Source: Pandoraea thiooxydans
GTDB taxonomy: Bacteria; Pseudomonadota; Gammaproteobacteria; Burkholderiales; Burkholderiaceae
Assembly (NCBI RefSeq): GCF_001931675.1
Contig: NZ_CP014839.1
Location: 2,480,001-2,544,000 of the forward strand
Direction of reading: 5' to 3'
DNA length: 64,000 nucleotides
Below the pieces are notes generated by a model. It was given only the letters and a program-made list of their open reading frames with translations, was not told the origin of the DNA and searched no databases. Both the position numbers and the translations under genes were made by a program. How positions within the stretch are numbered: the stretch's first letter is position 1; each line of letters opens with the position of its first letter. Shown here in pieces: positions 35,936 to 47,869 of this stretch.

Positions 35936-37228
35936 ATGTCTAAGCCAGTCAATCCAAAACCTGCGACTGAAGATCTACTGCTAGAAGCGCTCCGTTCTAT
36001 TCAAATCGCGGCCCGGGAGTACCCTGGAGGACTAAGCGCCGCGCTTAGGTCAGTTGACCGACGCGTTAATTCAAGTGCGACACTCCGACTGCAGGAGTTA
36101 TCGGAATGTTTATCAGACATTATCGTCAAAGACAGCAGGTTCCTTGGTGACGTTGTACACATGGTCGCCTCGGTGGGTGGCAAGTCGGGATTCTATCCAA
36201 TGTTCGTCGGACAGAAGTTGGTCCTACAACTCTTGGAACTAGGATCATCCGAGAAGGCTATCCAATGGTTGGACAAGGTCCTGCATACGTCTGAGGCGGA
36301 CGGACAGATGATCACGCTCATCCGCGGCGCTCCCGTCACGACATCTGTCGATCTGACGTCTCGCCTCAGACTTGTCCCGCTGAGCGACCTACCAGACAGC
36401 CCGCAAAAGCGCCGGATGACGAGCTTTGATTTTAGCCAACGTCCAAGTGTCGCGGGCATGCTCGATTGGGAGCCGCCAAGCTCTGCATTGGTCATCTCGT
36501 ACCCCAAGCACCCTTTTCTGGTTGGCCAAGAAGATCCTGTTGCGGGCGACTACATCGCCGACAGCGATCTCGTTTCGGACGCCATCTTGGCTTTGACTAT
36601 TGTTGGCCCGCGCATCGTGATCCACGCGGTGAATTGGTTCAGTTTCGATGATCCTGATTTGGAAGCCGCCCGCCTTGGAGTCTCATTGAGTAGCCGGAAT
36701 GTGGAAGTCATTCCGAACCGAAGACTGGAAGCATTTCCACCTCTTGATGCGGCAATGGCTCAGCAAGCGGTTGAGGCTTTCATATCACTTAAGGGCAGCG
36801 CTAAGGAGAAGGTGCGCATCGCATTGTCGCGTCTCCGGTTGGCGCTTTCGAGACATAGCACTGGGGACAAAGCGCTTGAGGTAGCGATAGCTTTCGAGAC
36901 ACTACTGGAAGACGGTGGCAACGCGGAGATGACTCACAAGATCAAGGTGCGCACGGCACGTCTAATCGGCGGCTCCCCGGCTGAACGCGAACGTAACGCC
37001 GCGATCGTTGGAAAGACCTACGAAGTGCGAAGTGCGGTCGTGCATAAGGGCCACGTCGACCCATCAATGTCATTAAGGCTCCGTCAGGGCGAAGCAAAGG
37101 TATCCGCTGAGAGCGTAGTGGCACTTGCCATGGAAGTCTGCGCCAAACTCATTTGGACGATCCTCCGACGCCAGAACATTCCAGTCTGGACCAGCTTTGA
37201 CGTTGCCGAGCATACTGGGGGCGAGTGA
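35936..37228 (+). CDS. Apea-like HEPN domain protein
   Basis: A 430-residue protein. The C-terminal 160 residues fit the Apea-like HEPN pattern: ALEVAIAFETLLED, MTHKIKVRTARLIGG, a YEVRSAVVHKG helix with RxxxxH at residues 365-370, and a final hydrophobic helix. The N-terminal 270 residues are an uncharacterised alpha/beta region. Apea-type HEPN proteins are frequent in defence islands and can be RNase effectors. The start is the ATG at 35936. It is the last gene of the island; GC content is intermediate. Nuclease activity and defence role are inferred. Confidence 0.75.
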   Translation: MSKPVNPKPATEDLLLEALRSIQIAAREYPGGLSAALRSVDRRVNSSATLRLQELSECLSDIIVKDSRFLGDVVHMVASVGGKSGFYPMFVGQKLVLQLLELGSSEKAIQWLDKVLHTSEADGQMITLIRGAPVTTSVDLTSRLRLVPLSDLPDSPQKRRMTSFDFSQRPSVAGMLDWEPPSSALVISYPKHPFLVGQEDPVAGDYIADSDLVSDAILALTIVGPRIVIHAVNWFSFDDPDLEAARLGVSLSSRNVEVIPNRRLEAFPPLDAAMAQQAVEAFISLKGSAKEKVRIALSRLRLALSRHSTGDKALEVAIAFETLLEDGGNAEMTHKIKVRTARLIGGSPAERERNAAIVGKTYEVRSAVVHKGHVDPSMSLRLRQGEAKVSAESVVALAMEVCAKLIWTILRRQNIPVWTSFDVAEHTGGE

Positions 37229-37711
37229 GGATTGACGCTCCCCACGACTCCCGAGACCGCCGATGCATTCCACGACGGACTGTGGTGAGCACGGCCGAGA
37301 TTGGCTTCTTCCGACCAGACATCCACCGGCGCAGTAGGCATCGGTTTCGTCTCGAATCTACATATGCCCGCGGGAAAATGAGCGCATACTCGTCCGACAT
37401 GCCCGACACGGATGGACTCTGACTGTTAAGTCGTTAGCCGAAGCTGCCCTACCCCCCGTTTTTCCCTCCGGTTTTTGTTCCGTTTTTCTCCCCCCGCTTT
37501 TTCTCTCTCCAGCACCAGCAGCTTCGAGCGGCCCCCCGCTATCCGCCGCATCCTTGTGCTAAATCAAGCCGCCGGTCCGCATCGGGTGCAACGATGACAA
37601 GGCGCCGTTATCGCATTTAGCGTCGAATTCGCCTGGGCATCGCGTCGGCGCGCAGCCGGCCTGCTGGCCCAGCCCGGTTGCCGGGTCTGGCGGGTTTGGG
37701 AGGAGACGGCG
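37229..37711. other. Island right margin and ppsA upstream region
   Basis: 483 bases without a supported gene. 37450-37511 is an unusual pyrimidine tract with repeated C-runs and T-runs. A candidate FNR-like site is at 37554-37567. A 65-residue GTG-initiated frame (37225-37422) overlapping the preceding stop has no recognised features. No tRNA or integrase marks this edge. Confidence 0.4.
37554..37567 (+). promoter_or_regulatory. Weak FNR/ANR-like site upstream of ppsA
   Basis: TTGTG-CTAA-ATCAA matches the FNR consensus TTGAT-N4-ATCAA at 8 of 10 positions, with a perfect right half. It lies about 145 bases before the ppsA start. Support comes mainly from better boxes in the same block of genes. 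Confidence 0.35.
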
Positions 37712-40126
37712 ATGAGCAACGATATTTCACGGGTGATGTGGTTCGAGGATTTGCGGCGTAGCGACGTGCCGACGGTTGGCGGCAAGAATGCCTCGCTTGG
37801 CGAGTTGATCAGCGCGCTGGCGCCGCACGGCATTCAGGTGCCGCCCGGTTTTGCGTTGACGGCGGCGGCGTATCGCGAATATCTCGACGTCAATCATTTG
37901 CGCCCGGTGATTGCTTCGCTGCTCGACGATCTGGCTGCCGGCAAGCGTACGCTGGCCGAGGCCGGCCAGGCGATTCGTCGCGCGATTCTGGATGGGAACT
38001 GGCCGGCGGCGACCGCGCAGGCGGTGGCGCAGGCTTACGCCGAGTTGAACCGCCGCAGCGGGCGGCCCGAGGTGGATGTGGCGGTGCGCTCGAGCGCGAC
38101 CGCCGAGGATTTGCCGGATGCGAGCTTTGCCGGCCAGCAGGAGACTTTCCTGAATGTTCGCGGCGAGCGCGCGGTGCTCGACGCGAGCCGGCGCTGCTAT
38201 GCGTCGCTGTTTACCGACCGGGCGATCAGTTACCGGCAGGCCAAGGGTTTCGATCATATGAAGGTGGCGCTGTCGGTGGGCGTGCAGCGCATGGTGCGCT
38301 CCGACCGGGGCGGCGCCGGTGTGATGTTCACGATCGATACGGAAACCGGCTTCGACAAGGTGGTGCTGATCAACGCCGCCTGGGGGCTGGGCGAGAGCGT
38401 GGTGCAAGGCACGGTCGAGCCGGACGAGTACGAGGTGTTCAAGCCGCTGCTGGCTGACGAGGCGCTGGCCCCGATCATCGGCAAGCGCTGCGGCGCGAAG
38501 GAGCACAAGCTGATCTATGCGACGAGCGGCCAGGGCACCACGCAGTACGTGGCCACCGCCAAGGCCGAGCGTGTCGCCCTTGTGCTCGACGACGCGCAGA
38601 TCCTCGCGCTGTCGCGCTGGGGCTGCCTGATCGAGGCGCATTACGGCCGGCCGATGGACATGGAATGGGCCAGGGACGGCGAGACCGGCGAGATGTTTAT
38701 CGTGCAGGCACGGCCCGAGACCGTGCAGTCACGGCGCGAAGCGGGCTCGACAAAACTCTATCGCATCAAGAAGGCCGGGCGCACGCTGGCCACCGGCGTG
38801 AGCGTGGGCGACGCGGTGGCCACCGGCCAGGTGTGCATCATCGAGAGCCCGCGCGAGATGGCGAAGTTTGTCGACGGTGCGATTCTGGTCACGCAATCGA
38901 CCGACCCCGACTGGGTGCCGGTCATGCGCCGCGCCTCGGCGATCGTGACCAACGAGGGCGGCCGCACGTCGCACGCGGCGATCGTGAGCCGCGAGCTGGG
39001 GCTGCCGGCCATCGTCGGCACCGGCAACGCCACCGAGGTGCTGCACGATGAGCAGCAGGTGACGGTGTCCTGCGCGCAGGGGCGCGAGGGCTTCATCTAC
39101 GAGGGCCTGGCCGAGTACGACGTCGAAGACGTCGATTTCACGCAGTTGCCGGCCACGCGCACCAAGGTCATGCTGAATCTGGCCAACCCCGCCGCGGCGT
39201 TTCGCTGGTGGCGGGTGCCGGCCGACGGCATCGGCCTGGCGCGCATGGAGTTCGTGGTGAGCAATCTGATCAAGATCCACCCGATGGCGCTGGTGCGCTA
39301 CGACACGCTGGCCGATGCGCAGGCCAAGGCCGCCATTGCCGCGCTCACGGCGGGTTACGAGAGCAAAACCGAATATTTTGTCGACCGGCTCGCGCGCGGG
39401 CTCGGCCGAATCGCCGCGCTGCAATACCCGCACCCGGTGGTCGTGCGCATGAGCGATTTCAAGACCAACGAGTATGCGCACCTGATCGGCGGCGCCGCGT
39501 TCGAGCCGAAGGAAGAAAACCCGATGCTGGGTTTCCGGGGGGCTTCGCGCTATTACTCGCCGCGCTATCGCGAGGGCTTCGCGCTGGAATGCCAGGCGAT
39601 TGCCCGCCTGCGCAATCAGCTGGGGTTCACCAATGTGATCGTGATGATTCCGTTTTGCCGCTCGGCCAGGGAAGCCGACCGCGTGCTCGCCGTCATGGCG
39701 GAAAACGGCCTGGTGCGCGGGCAGGCGGGCCTCGAGGTGTACGTGATGTGCGAGATTCCGTCGAATGTGATTCTGGCGCACGCGTTCGCGCAGCGCTTCG
39801 ACGGCTTCTCGATCGGCAGTAACGACCTGACCCAGCTCACGCTCGGCGTCGACCGCGACTCGGCCGAGCTCTCCGACCTGTTCGACGAGCAGGACGACGC
39901 CGTGAAGTGGATGATCCGCAACGTCATTACCGAGGCGCACAAGAGCGGCGCCGATGTCGGCCTGTGCGGGCAGGCGCCGAGCGATCACCCCGAGTTCGCC
40001 GAGTTTCTGGTCGAGTGCGGCATCGACTCGATGTCGGTGAGCCCCGACAGTTTCATTGCGGTCAAGCGGCGCGTCGCGCGCGCCGAGGCTGCCCACCAGC
40101 CGGGCGCGACGCCCCCGGCCCTTTGA
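37712..40126 (+). CDS. ppsA: Phosphoenolpyruvate synthase
   Basis: An 804-residue enzyme (E. coli PpsA is 792) converting pyruvate plus ATP and water to PEP, AMP and phosphate. Domains in order: N-terminal ATP-grasp (GGKNASLGELI, VRSSATAEDLPDASFAGQQETFLN), the phosphohistidine domain with GGRTSHAAIVSRELGLPAIVG (about residue 420), and the C-terminal PEP/pyruvate barrel with SIGSNDLTQLTLGVDRDS and catalytic cysteine in VGLCGQAPS. The ATG at 37712 has GGGAGGAG upstream. pfkB follows 18 bases later. It feeds gluconeogenesis and so glycogen synthesis. Confidence 0.96.
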   Translation: MSNDISRVMWFEDLRRSDVPTVGGKNASLGELISALAPHGIQVPPGFALTAAAYREYLDVNHLRPVIASLLDDLAAGKRTLAEAGQAIRRAILDGNWPAATAQAVAQAYAELNRRSGRPEVDVAVRSSATAEDLPDASFAGQQETFLNVRGERAVLDASRRCYASLFTDRAISYRQAKGFDHMKVALSVGVQRMVRSDRGGAGVMFTIDTETGFDKVVLINAAWGLGESVVQGTVEPDEYEVFKPLLADEALAPIIGKRCGAKEHKLIYATSGQGTTQYVATAKAERVALVLDDAQILALSRWGCLIEAHYGRPMDMEWARDGETGEMFIVQARPETVQSRREAGSTKLYRIKKAGRTLATGVSVGDAVATGQVCIIESPREMAKFVDGAILVTQSTDPDWVPVMRRASAIVTNEGGRTSHAAIVSRELGLPAIVGTGNATEVLHDEQQVTVSCAQGREGFIYEGLAEYDVEDVDFTQLPATRTKVMLNLANPAAAFRWWRVPADGIGLARMEFVVSNLIKIHPMALVRYDTLADAQAKAAIAALTAGYESKTEYFVDRLARGLGRIAALQYPHPVVVRMSDFKTNEYAHLIGGAAFEPKEENPMLGFRGASRYYSPRYREGFALECQAIARLRNQLGFTNVIVMIPFCRSAREADRVLAVMAENGLVRGQAGLEVYVMCEIPSNVILAHAFAQRFDGFSIGSNDLTQLTLGVDRDSAELSDLFDEQDDAVKWMIRNVITEAHKSGADVGLCGQAPSDHPEFAEFLVECGIDSMSVSPDSFIAVKRRVARAEAAHQPGATPPAL

Positions 40127-40144
40127 GCGAGGCACAGCCCTGCG

Positions 40145-41092
40145 ATGCCCGAGATCCTGACCTTTACGCCGAACCCGTCGATCGACGTGTTCACCACCGT
40201 CGAGCGTGTCGTCGATACGCGCAAGATGCGCTGCGGCGCCGAACGGCGCGACCCTGGCGGGGGCGGCGTCAACGTGGCGCGCGTCATCCAGCGGCTGGGC
40301 GGCGATTGTACGGCCGTGGTGATGGCCGGCGGCCAGACCGGCGAGATGCTGCGGCAGTTGCTGGCCGCCGAAAAAGTGCCCACCGCGTGCGTCGGCATCG
40401 CCGGCCACACGCGCGAGAGTTTCTCGGTGCTGGAGACCGGCACCGGGCGCGAGTTTCGCTTCGTGCTACCGGGCCCGGTCATCACCGGCAACGATTGGCA
40501 GCGCTGCCACGACGCGTTGGCCGCGTTCGATCCGGCGCCGCGCTTTCTGGTGCTCAGCGGCCGGCTGCCGCCGGGCGCACCGGTCGACGGCTACGCGCAA
40601 CTGGCGCGCGCGGCTGCCGCACGCGGCACGCAGGTCGCCATCGATACCTCCGGCCCGGCATTGGCCGCGGCGCTCGAGGCGGGCGTGGCGATCGTCAAGC
40701 CCAGCGTCGATGAATTGCGCGAGCTGACCGGCCAGCCGCTGACCGACGAGACGCAGTGGTGCGCCGCCGCGCGGCAGATCGTGCGGGACGGCCGCGCGCG
40801 CATGGTGGCGCTTACGCTGGGCGGACGCGGCGCGCTGCTGGTCGAGCGCCATCGCGTACTGCGCGCGCCCGCCCTGCCCGTCAAGATGGTCAGCGCGATC
40901 GGCGCGGGCGACAGTTTTCTGGCGGCGCTGGTGTGGGCGCTGAATCGGGGCGCGGGCACCGGCGAGGCGTTCCGCTATGGCATGGCGGCGGCCGCCGCGG
41001 CGCTCTTGAGCGCGGGCACCGGGTTGTGCCACAAGGAGGACGTCGAGCGCTTCTACCGCGACATGCCGAGCCACGCGGCGACGCTGGAGTAA
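40145..41092 (+). CDS. pfkB: PfkB-type 6-phosphofructokinase / hexose kinase
   Basis: A 315-residue ribokinase-fold sugar kinase. N-terminal TFTPNPSIDVFTTVERV, PGGGGVNVARVIQRLGG and PGPVITGNDW match E. coli PfkB (6-phosphofructokinase II) closely in pattern; the catalytic GAGDSFLAALVWAL lies near residue 255. 1-Phosphofructokinase or tagatose-6-phosphate kinase activity cannot be excluded by sequence. Its stop faces the end of glgP. Co-transcription with ppsA puts a glycolytic and a gluconeogenic step in one unit. Confidence 0.92.
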   Translation: MPEILTFTPNPSIDVFTTVERVVDTRKMRCGAERRDPGGGGVNVARVIQRLGGDCTAVVMAGGQTGEMLRQLLAAEKVPTACVGIAGHTRESFSVLETGTGREFRFVLPGPVITGNDWQRCHDALAAFDPAPRFLVLSGRLPPGAPVDGYAQLARAAAARGTQVAIDTSGPALAAALEAGVAIVKPSVDELRELTGQPLTDETQWCAAARQIVRDGRARMVALTLGGRGALLVERHRVLRAPALPVKMVSAIGAGDSFLAALVWALNRGAGTGEAFRYGMAAAAAALLSAGTGLCHKEDVERFYRDMPSHAATLE

Positions 41093-41137
41093 CGGTCGAG
41101 TAAGGGTCGGGCAATGGGTGGAATAAGGACCGCCCGC

Positions 41138-43614
41138 TCAGCGCTGCCAGGCGATCTGCGAGGCCTCGGCGGGCAGGAAAGCGTCGGCGTGCCAGGCACG
41201 CACGCGCGGCGTGTAGTGTTCGGCCGGGCGCTCGGCCGGGATATGCGCCGAGAAAATGTAGCCTTGCAACGCGCCGGTAATCGGGCCCAGCGACTGCATC
41301 GGAATCGCTTGCGCCGGCAGCTCGCCATAGGGCATCGCATACAGCTCGACCTTGACGCCGTCGGGCATGATTTCTCCCAGATAGACCGGTACGTCGAAGC
41401 GCCATTGATCGCCCTGCCGTTTGACCTCCACGCTGCCGAAGTGCACTTCGTGCCACTGCGCGGCCAGGGCGGCCTGCCACGCGCACAGCTCGCGCGCGAG
41501 TTTGGCCTGGTTGTCCTCGCGGCGGCGCACCGCGCGAATCGCCGGCAAATAGAACTGCTCCAGATATTCGGCCAGCATCCGGTTGCTGCTGAACCGGGGC
41601 GCCAGATTCGCCATGCTGGCCCGCTTGCGCTTGACCCATTCGCGCGGAATGCCTTGCGCGTCGCGCGCGTAAAAGAGCGGCAGCACTTCGTCTTCGAGCA
41701 GCCGGTATAGCCGCTCGGCGTCCGCCGCGTCGTCGCTCGGCCCGCCCTCGCCGATCGCCCAGCCGAAGGCCGGCTCGTACGCTTCGGCCCACCAGCCGTC
41801 GAGCTCCGACAGATTGAGCCCGCCATTGGCGAGCACCTTCATGCCGCTGGTGCCGCAGGCCTCCCACGGGCGGCGCGGCGTGTTGATCCAGACGTCGACG
41901 CCCTGCACCAACTGCTGCGCCAGCGCGATGTCGTAGTCTTCGAGCAGCACCACGCGCCGCCGCAGTTGCGGGAGGTGCGAGAACTCGAACCAGGCCTTGA
42001 TCAGGCGCTTGCCCTCTTCGTCCTCCGGGTGGGCCTTGCCGGCAATGATCAGCTGCGCGGGGCGCTGGTCGCAGCACAGCAGGCGCGCCAGGCGCTCCGG
42101 ATCGCTCAGCAGCAGATTGGGCCGCTTGTAGGCGGTGAAGCGCCGCGCCATGCCCAGCGTCAGGATGTTGGGGTCGAGCACCTGCGCGGCCACCGCCACC
42201 ACCTGCGCCGATTCGCCGCGCTGGCCCAGATGCCACATCAGGCGCTGCCGCGTGTACTGCACCAGGTCGCGGCGCTGCGCGGCGGCCAACTCCCATAGCT
42301 TGCGGTCGTCGTTGACGGCAACCGCGGCGGGCAGCGCGTCCACCGCGCCCAGCCAGCGCTGCTTGCCGCAGGCTTCGGTCCACAGCCGGTCCGACCATGC
42401 CGAATCCCACGACGGCACGTGCACGCCGTTGGTAACGTGCCGCACCGGCACTTCGTCGATCGGCCAGCGCGGATACAGATCGGCGAACAGGCGGCGGCTG
42501 ACCTTGCCGTGCAGGCGGCTGACGCCGTTGACCTGCGCGCAGCCGCGCAGCGCCAGGTAAGCCAGTTTGAAGGGCTCGTGGTCGTCGAACGGATCGAGCC
42601 GCCCCAGGCCCAGGAAGTCGCGCTGCGAGACGCCGACGTCCTGCAGATATTCGTGGGCGTACTTGCACACCAGCGCCGGCGCGAAGGCATCGAAGCCGGC
42701 CGCCACCGGGGTGTGCGTGGTGAACACGTTGCCGGCGCGGGTCGCCCACCAGGCCTCCCAGAACGAGGTGCCCATGCGGCGCATGAAGCTGCGCGCGCGC
42801 GCCAGCACCAGCAACGCGGCATGCCCTTCGTTGAGGTGACAGACGTCGACCTTGAGGCCCAGCGCCCCCAGCATGGCCCAGCCGCCCACGCCCAATATCA
42901 CTTCCTGCAGCAGGCGCATTTCCGAGCCGCCGCCATAGAGCTTGGCGGTGATGCCGCGGTCGCCCGGGCCGTTGCGCACGTCGTTGCTGTCGAGCAGATA
43001 AAGATGCGTGCGCCCGACGATCGCCTGCCACACGCGCAGATAAACCTTGCGCCCCGGCAGCCTGAGCCCGACCTTGACCCACGCGCCGTCGCTGCCGATC
43101 ACCGGTTGGATCGGCAGGCTGTTCGGGTCGTTGTACGGATAGGCTTCGCGCTGCTGGCCGCCGGCGTCGATGGTCTGCCGGAAATAGCCTTCCTGGTAGA
43201 GCAGGCCGACGCCGACGATCGGCGCGTCGAGATCGCTGGCGGTTTTGAGGTAGTCGCCGGCCAGCACGCCCAGCCCGCCGGCATACAGCGGAAATGCCTC
43301 GCTCAGGCCGAACTCCATGCTGAAGTAGGCGATCGTCGCCGGCTCGCCCTCGCCCACGCATGCGCGGCACCAGCCGGGTTCGTCGTGGTAGCGCCGGTGG
43401 CTCTCGAGCACCCGTGCGAGCTCGTCGAGAAACGCGCTATCGCGGCTGAGCTCGTCGAGGCGGTCCTGCGAGACGTTCTGCAAAACGGCCCACGGGTTGT
43501 GCGTGCGCTCCCACAACTCGGCGTCGATCGTGCGCCACAGGGTGTCCAGCTCATGGTTCCAGGTCCAGCGCAGGTTGAGCGCCAGATCGGTCAGCATCGC
43601 CAGCGGCGCGGGCG

Positions 43615-43639
<25 letters not shown>
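41138..43639 (-). CDS. glgP: Alpha-glucan phosphorylase (DUF3417-containing type)
   Basis: An 833-residue GT35 enzyme releasing glucose 1-phosphate from glycogen with pyridoxal phosphate. The N-terminal DUF3417 domain (LALNLRWTWNHELDTLWRTI) marks the actinobacterial/Thermotoga-like branch rather than E. coli GlgP. The GYFRQTID segment, HLNEGHAAL, FTTHTPVAAGFD, RRPWEACGTSGMKVLANGGLNLSELDGWW (PLP-phosphate loop) are visible. The start is the ATG at 43639, giving a 25-base overlap with the end of glgA, so the two are coupled; the frame extends to 43870 but that is inside glgA. Confidence 0.94.
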
Positions 43640-45303
<1,664 letters not shown>

Positions 45304-45361
45304 GCCGCTCCCCTGCCTCCACCACGATCAGCCCCGATCGATGTCGCTTTCTTTTACGTTC

Positions 45362-45367
45362 ATTGTG
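45362..45367 (-). promoter_or_regulatory. Candidate -10 element for glgA
   Basis: Read on the minus strand this is CACAAT (4 of 6 matches to TATAAT), centred 31 bases from the centre of the FNR box at 45389-45402, which is the spacing expected at a class II FNR-activated promoter. Confidence 0.35.
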
Positions 45368-45388
45368 GGGATCGCCGATGAGCTCGGA

Positions 45389-45402
45389 TTGATCTGAATC
45401 AA
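45389..45402. promoter_or_regulatory. Perfect FNR/ANR-type box in the glgA-glgB divergent promoter
   Basis: TTGAT-CTGA-ATCAA matches the FNR/ANR consensus at all ten defined bases. It lies 86 bases upstream of glgA and 170 bases upstream of glgB. Its spacing to the candidate -10 on the minus strand suits activation of glgA-glgP; the site could also act on glgB. Confidence 0.75.
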
Positions 45403-45571
45403 CAATTGGGCAGCCTGGCCGATGCCGCGTGTTGACGCTGCCGATGCCCACGCCTAGCATCGAAAGCAACTGGCGACGTGAGGTGCGCCAGTGTTTCTTT
45501 CCGAGGGTCGGCCATGATGCACGAGCCTGCCGGCATCGCACCCATTGCAGCGCGTTGCGACGCGGGGCGGC

Positions 45572-47860
45572 ATGGATAACGTCCATCGCCCGCCCGCCGC
45601 CGCATGGCTGGTCGACGCCACGGACATGGTGCGTTTGCTGCGCGGCGAACACGACGACCCGTGCGCGGTTCTCGGCATGCATCCCGGGGCGGTCGCGCAT
45701 GAGGTGATCGTGCGTTGCCTGCTGCCCGGCGCGCGGCGCGTCGAGGTCATCGAGCGCGGCTCGGGTGCCGAGGCACCCCAGGTGCGCGGCGTTTTGGAGC
45801 GGCTCGACGCGCGGGGATTTTTTGCCGGGGCGATTCCCGCCCCGCTCGGGCGCTTTCGTTATCGGCTGCGCGTGACCGATGCGAGCGGCACGCACGATGC
45901 ACTCGATACGCACTCTGCGGCCGCAGTGCGCGAGATCGACGACCCCTACGCATTCCCGCCCTGGCTGGGCGAGCTCGATTGCCATTTGCTGGCCGAAGGC
46001 GAGCACTGGCATATCGAGACGCGGCTGGGCGCGCATGCGTGCGAACTCGACGGCGTGGCCGGCGTGGCCTTCGCGGTGTGGGCGCCGAACGCGCAGCGCG
46101 TGAGCGTGGTGGGGCCCTTCAACGGCTGGGACGGCCGCGTCCACGTGATGCGTCGCCGCGCCGAGTGCGGCGTGTGGGAAATTTTTCTGCCCGATGTGAG
46201 TGACGGCGCGCTCTATAAATTCGAGGTGCGCACGCAAGCGGGCGAGATCCTGTTGAAGTCAGACCCCTGCGCCGCGCAAGCCGAAGCCGCGCCCGGCACC
46301 GCCTCGCGCGTGTGCGCGAAGCGCCGGTTCGACTGGGGCGACGCCGACTGGATGGCGCGCCGCGCTGGCCCCGACGGGCCGAACGGCTTGCATATGCCGC
46401 TGGCGATCTACGAAGTGCACGTCGGTTCATGGCGGCGTCATCCCGACGGGCGCGCCTATACGTACGACGAACTGGCCGACGCGCTGATTCCCTATGTGCT
46501 GGAGATGGGCTTCACGCATGTGGAGCTGATGCCGGTCAGCGAGCATCCGTTCGCCGGCTCGTGGGGCTACCAGCCGACCGCGCTGTTCGCGCCCTCGGCG
46601 CGCTGGGGCGAGCCCGACGGCCTGCGCCGGCTGATCGACCGCTGCCACCGCGCCGGCATCGGCGTGCTGCTCGACTGGGTGCCGGCGCATTTTCCGCAGG
46701 ACGCGCATGGCCTGGCCCGCTTCGACGGCACCTGCCTGTACGAGCACGAAGATCCGCGCGTCGGCCAGCATCGCGAATGGGGCACGCTGGTCTATAACCT
46801 CGGCCGCCGCGAAGTGGCGAATTTCCTGCTGGGCAACGCGCTGTACTGGCTGCGCGAATTCCATATCGACGGCTTGCGGGTCGACGCGGTGGCCTCGATG
46901 CTGTATCTCGACTACAACCGCGCCGCAGGCCAGTGGCGGCCCAACCCGTTCGGCGGGCGCGAAAATCTCGAGGCGGTGGCCTTCCTGCGACGCTTCAACG
47001 AATTGGTTCACAGCGCGCAGGCGCCTGCCGGGGCGATCACCCTGGCCGAGGAATCCACCGCGTGGCCGATGGTGACGCGCCCGACCTATCTCGGCGGCCT
47101 GGGGTTCGACTACAAGTGGAACATGGGGTGGATGAACGACACGCTGGCCTATATGCGGCATGATCCGGTGCACCGCCGCTACCATCACGGCCAATTGACC
47201 TTCGGCCTGCTCTACGCGTTCAGCGAGCAGTTCGTGCTGCCGCTCTCGCACGACGAGGTCGTGCACGGCAAGGGCTCGCTGCTCGGCAAGATGCCCGGCG
47301 ATGCGTGGCAGCGGCTGGCCAACCTGCGCCTGTATCTGGCGTTTCAAACCACACAGCCGGGCAAGAAGCTGCTGTTCATGGGCGGCGAGTTCGCCCAGCC
47401 GGGCGAGTGGAATCACGACCAGGAACTGGCCTGGCCGCTGCTGGCCGATCCGGCCCACGCCGGCGTGCAGCACGCGGTGCGCGATCTGAACCGGCTTTAC
47501 CGCGAACTCGCCTGCCTGCATCGCCACGACAGCGACGAGCGCGGGTTTCGCTGGATCGATTGCAACGACAGCGAGCAAAGCGTGCTGACCTGGCGCCGCC
47601 ACGGCGACGATCCGAACGACTTCGCGGTGATCGCCTGCAACTTCACGCCGGTGCCGCGCCATGGGTACCGCGTGGGCGTGCCCGTCGGCGGCACCTATCG
47701 CGAAGTGTTCAACGGCGATGCGCTGGCGTATGGCGGCAGCGGCCTGGGCAATGCCGGCGCGGTGCGCAGCGAGCCGCTGCCCTGGCATGGACAGCCGCAT
47801 TCGCTGGCCTTGACGCTGCCGCCGCTGGCGGCGTTGATCCTGCTGCCGCCTCCGGCGTGA
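45572..47860 (+). CDS. glgB: 1,4-alpha-glucan branching enzyme
   Basis: A 762-residue GH13 enzyme introducing alpha-1,6 branches. Domains: N-terminal N1 module (about 10-110), CBM48 ([24 protein letters not shown] region), catalytic barrel with [18 protein letters not shown], nucleophile Asp in [15 protein letters not shown], acid/base Glu in TLAEESTAW and the [14 protein letters not shown] motif, then a C-terminal beta domain. The ATG at 45572 follows GGGGCGG; the frame opens at a TTG at 45545. glgX-malQ begins 10 bases after the stop, so they form an operon. Confidence 0.95.
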   Translation: MDNVHRPPAAAWLVDATDMVRLLRGEHDDPCAVLGMHPGAVAHEVIVRCLLPGARRVEVIERGSGAEAPQVRGVLERLDARGFFAGAIPAPLGRFRYRLRVTDASGTHDALDTHSAAAVREIDDPYAFPPWLGELDCHLLAEGEHWHIETRLGAHACELDGVAGVAFAVWAPNAQRVSVVGPFNGWDGRVHVMRRRAECGVWEIFLPDVSDGALYKFEVRTQAGEILLKSDPCAAQAEAAPGTASRVCAKRRFDWGDADWMARRAGPDGPNGLHMPLAIYEVHVGSWRRHPDGRAYTYDELADALIPYVLEMGFTHVELMPVSEHPFAGSWGYQPTALFAPSARWGEPDGLRRLIDRCHRAGIGVLLDWVPAHFPQDAHGLARFDGTCLYEHEDPRVGQHREWGTLVYNLGRREVANFLLGNALYWLREFHIDGLRVDAVASMLYLDYNRAAGQWRPNPFGGRENLEAVAFLRRFNELVHSAQAPAGAITLAEESTAWPMVTRPTYLGGLGFDYKWNMGWMNDTLAYMRHDPVHRRYHHGQLTFGLLYAFSEQFVLPLSHDEVVHGKGSLLGKMPGDAWQRLANLRLYLAFQTTQPGKKLLFMGGEFAQPGEWNHDQELAWPLLADPAHAGVQHAVRDLNRLYRELACLHRHDSDERGFRWIDCNDSEQSVLTWRRHGDDPNDFAVIACNFTPVPRHGYRVGVPVGGTYREVFNGDALAYGGSGLGNAGAVRSEPLPWHGQPHSLALTLPPLAALILLPPPA

Positions 47861-47869
47861 GCGCCGCCG

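Noticed and set aside
29302-37711. The island as a prophage or integrative element
   Set aside because: No integrase, transposase, phage structural gene, tRNA or flanking direct repeat could be found at either margin.
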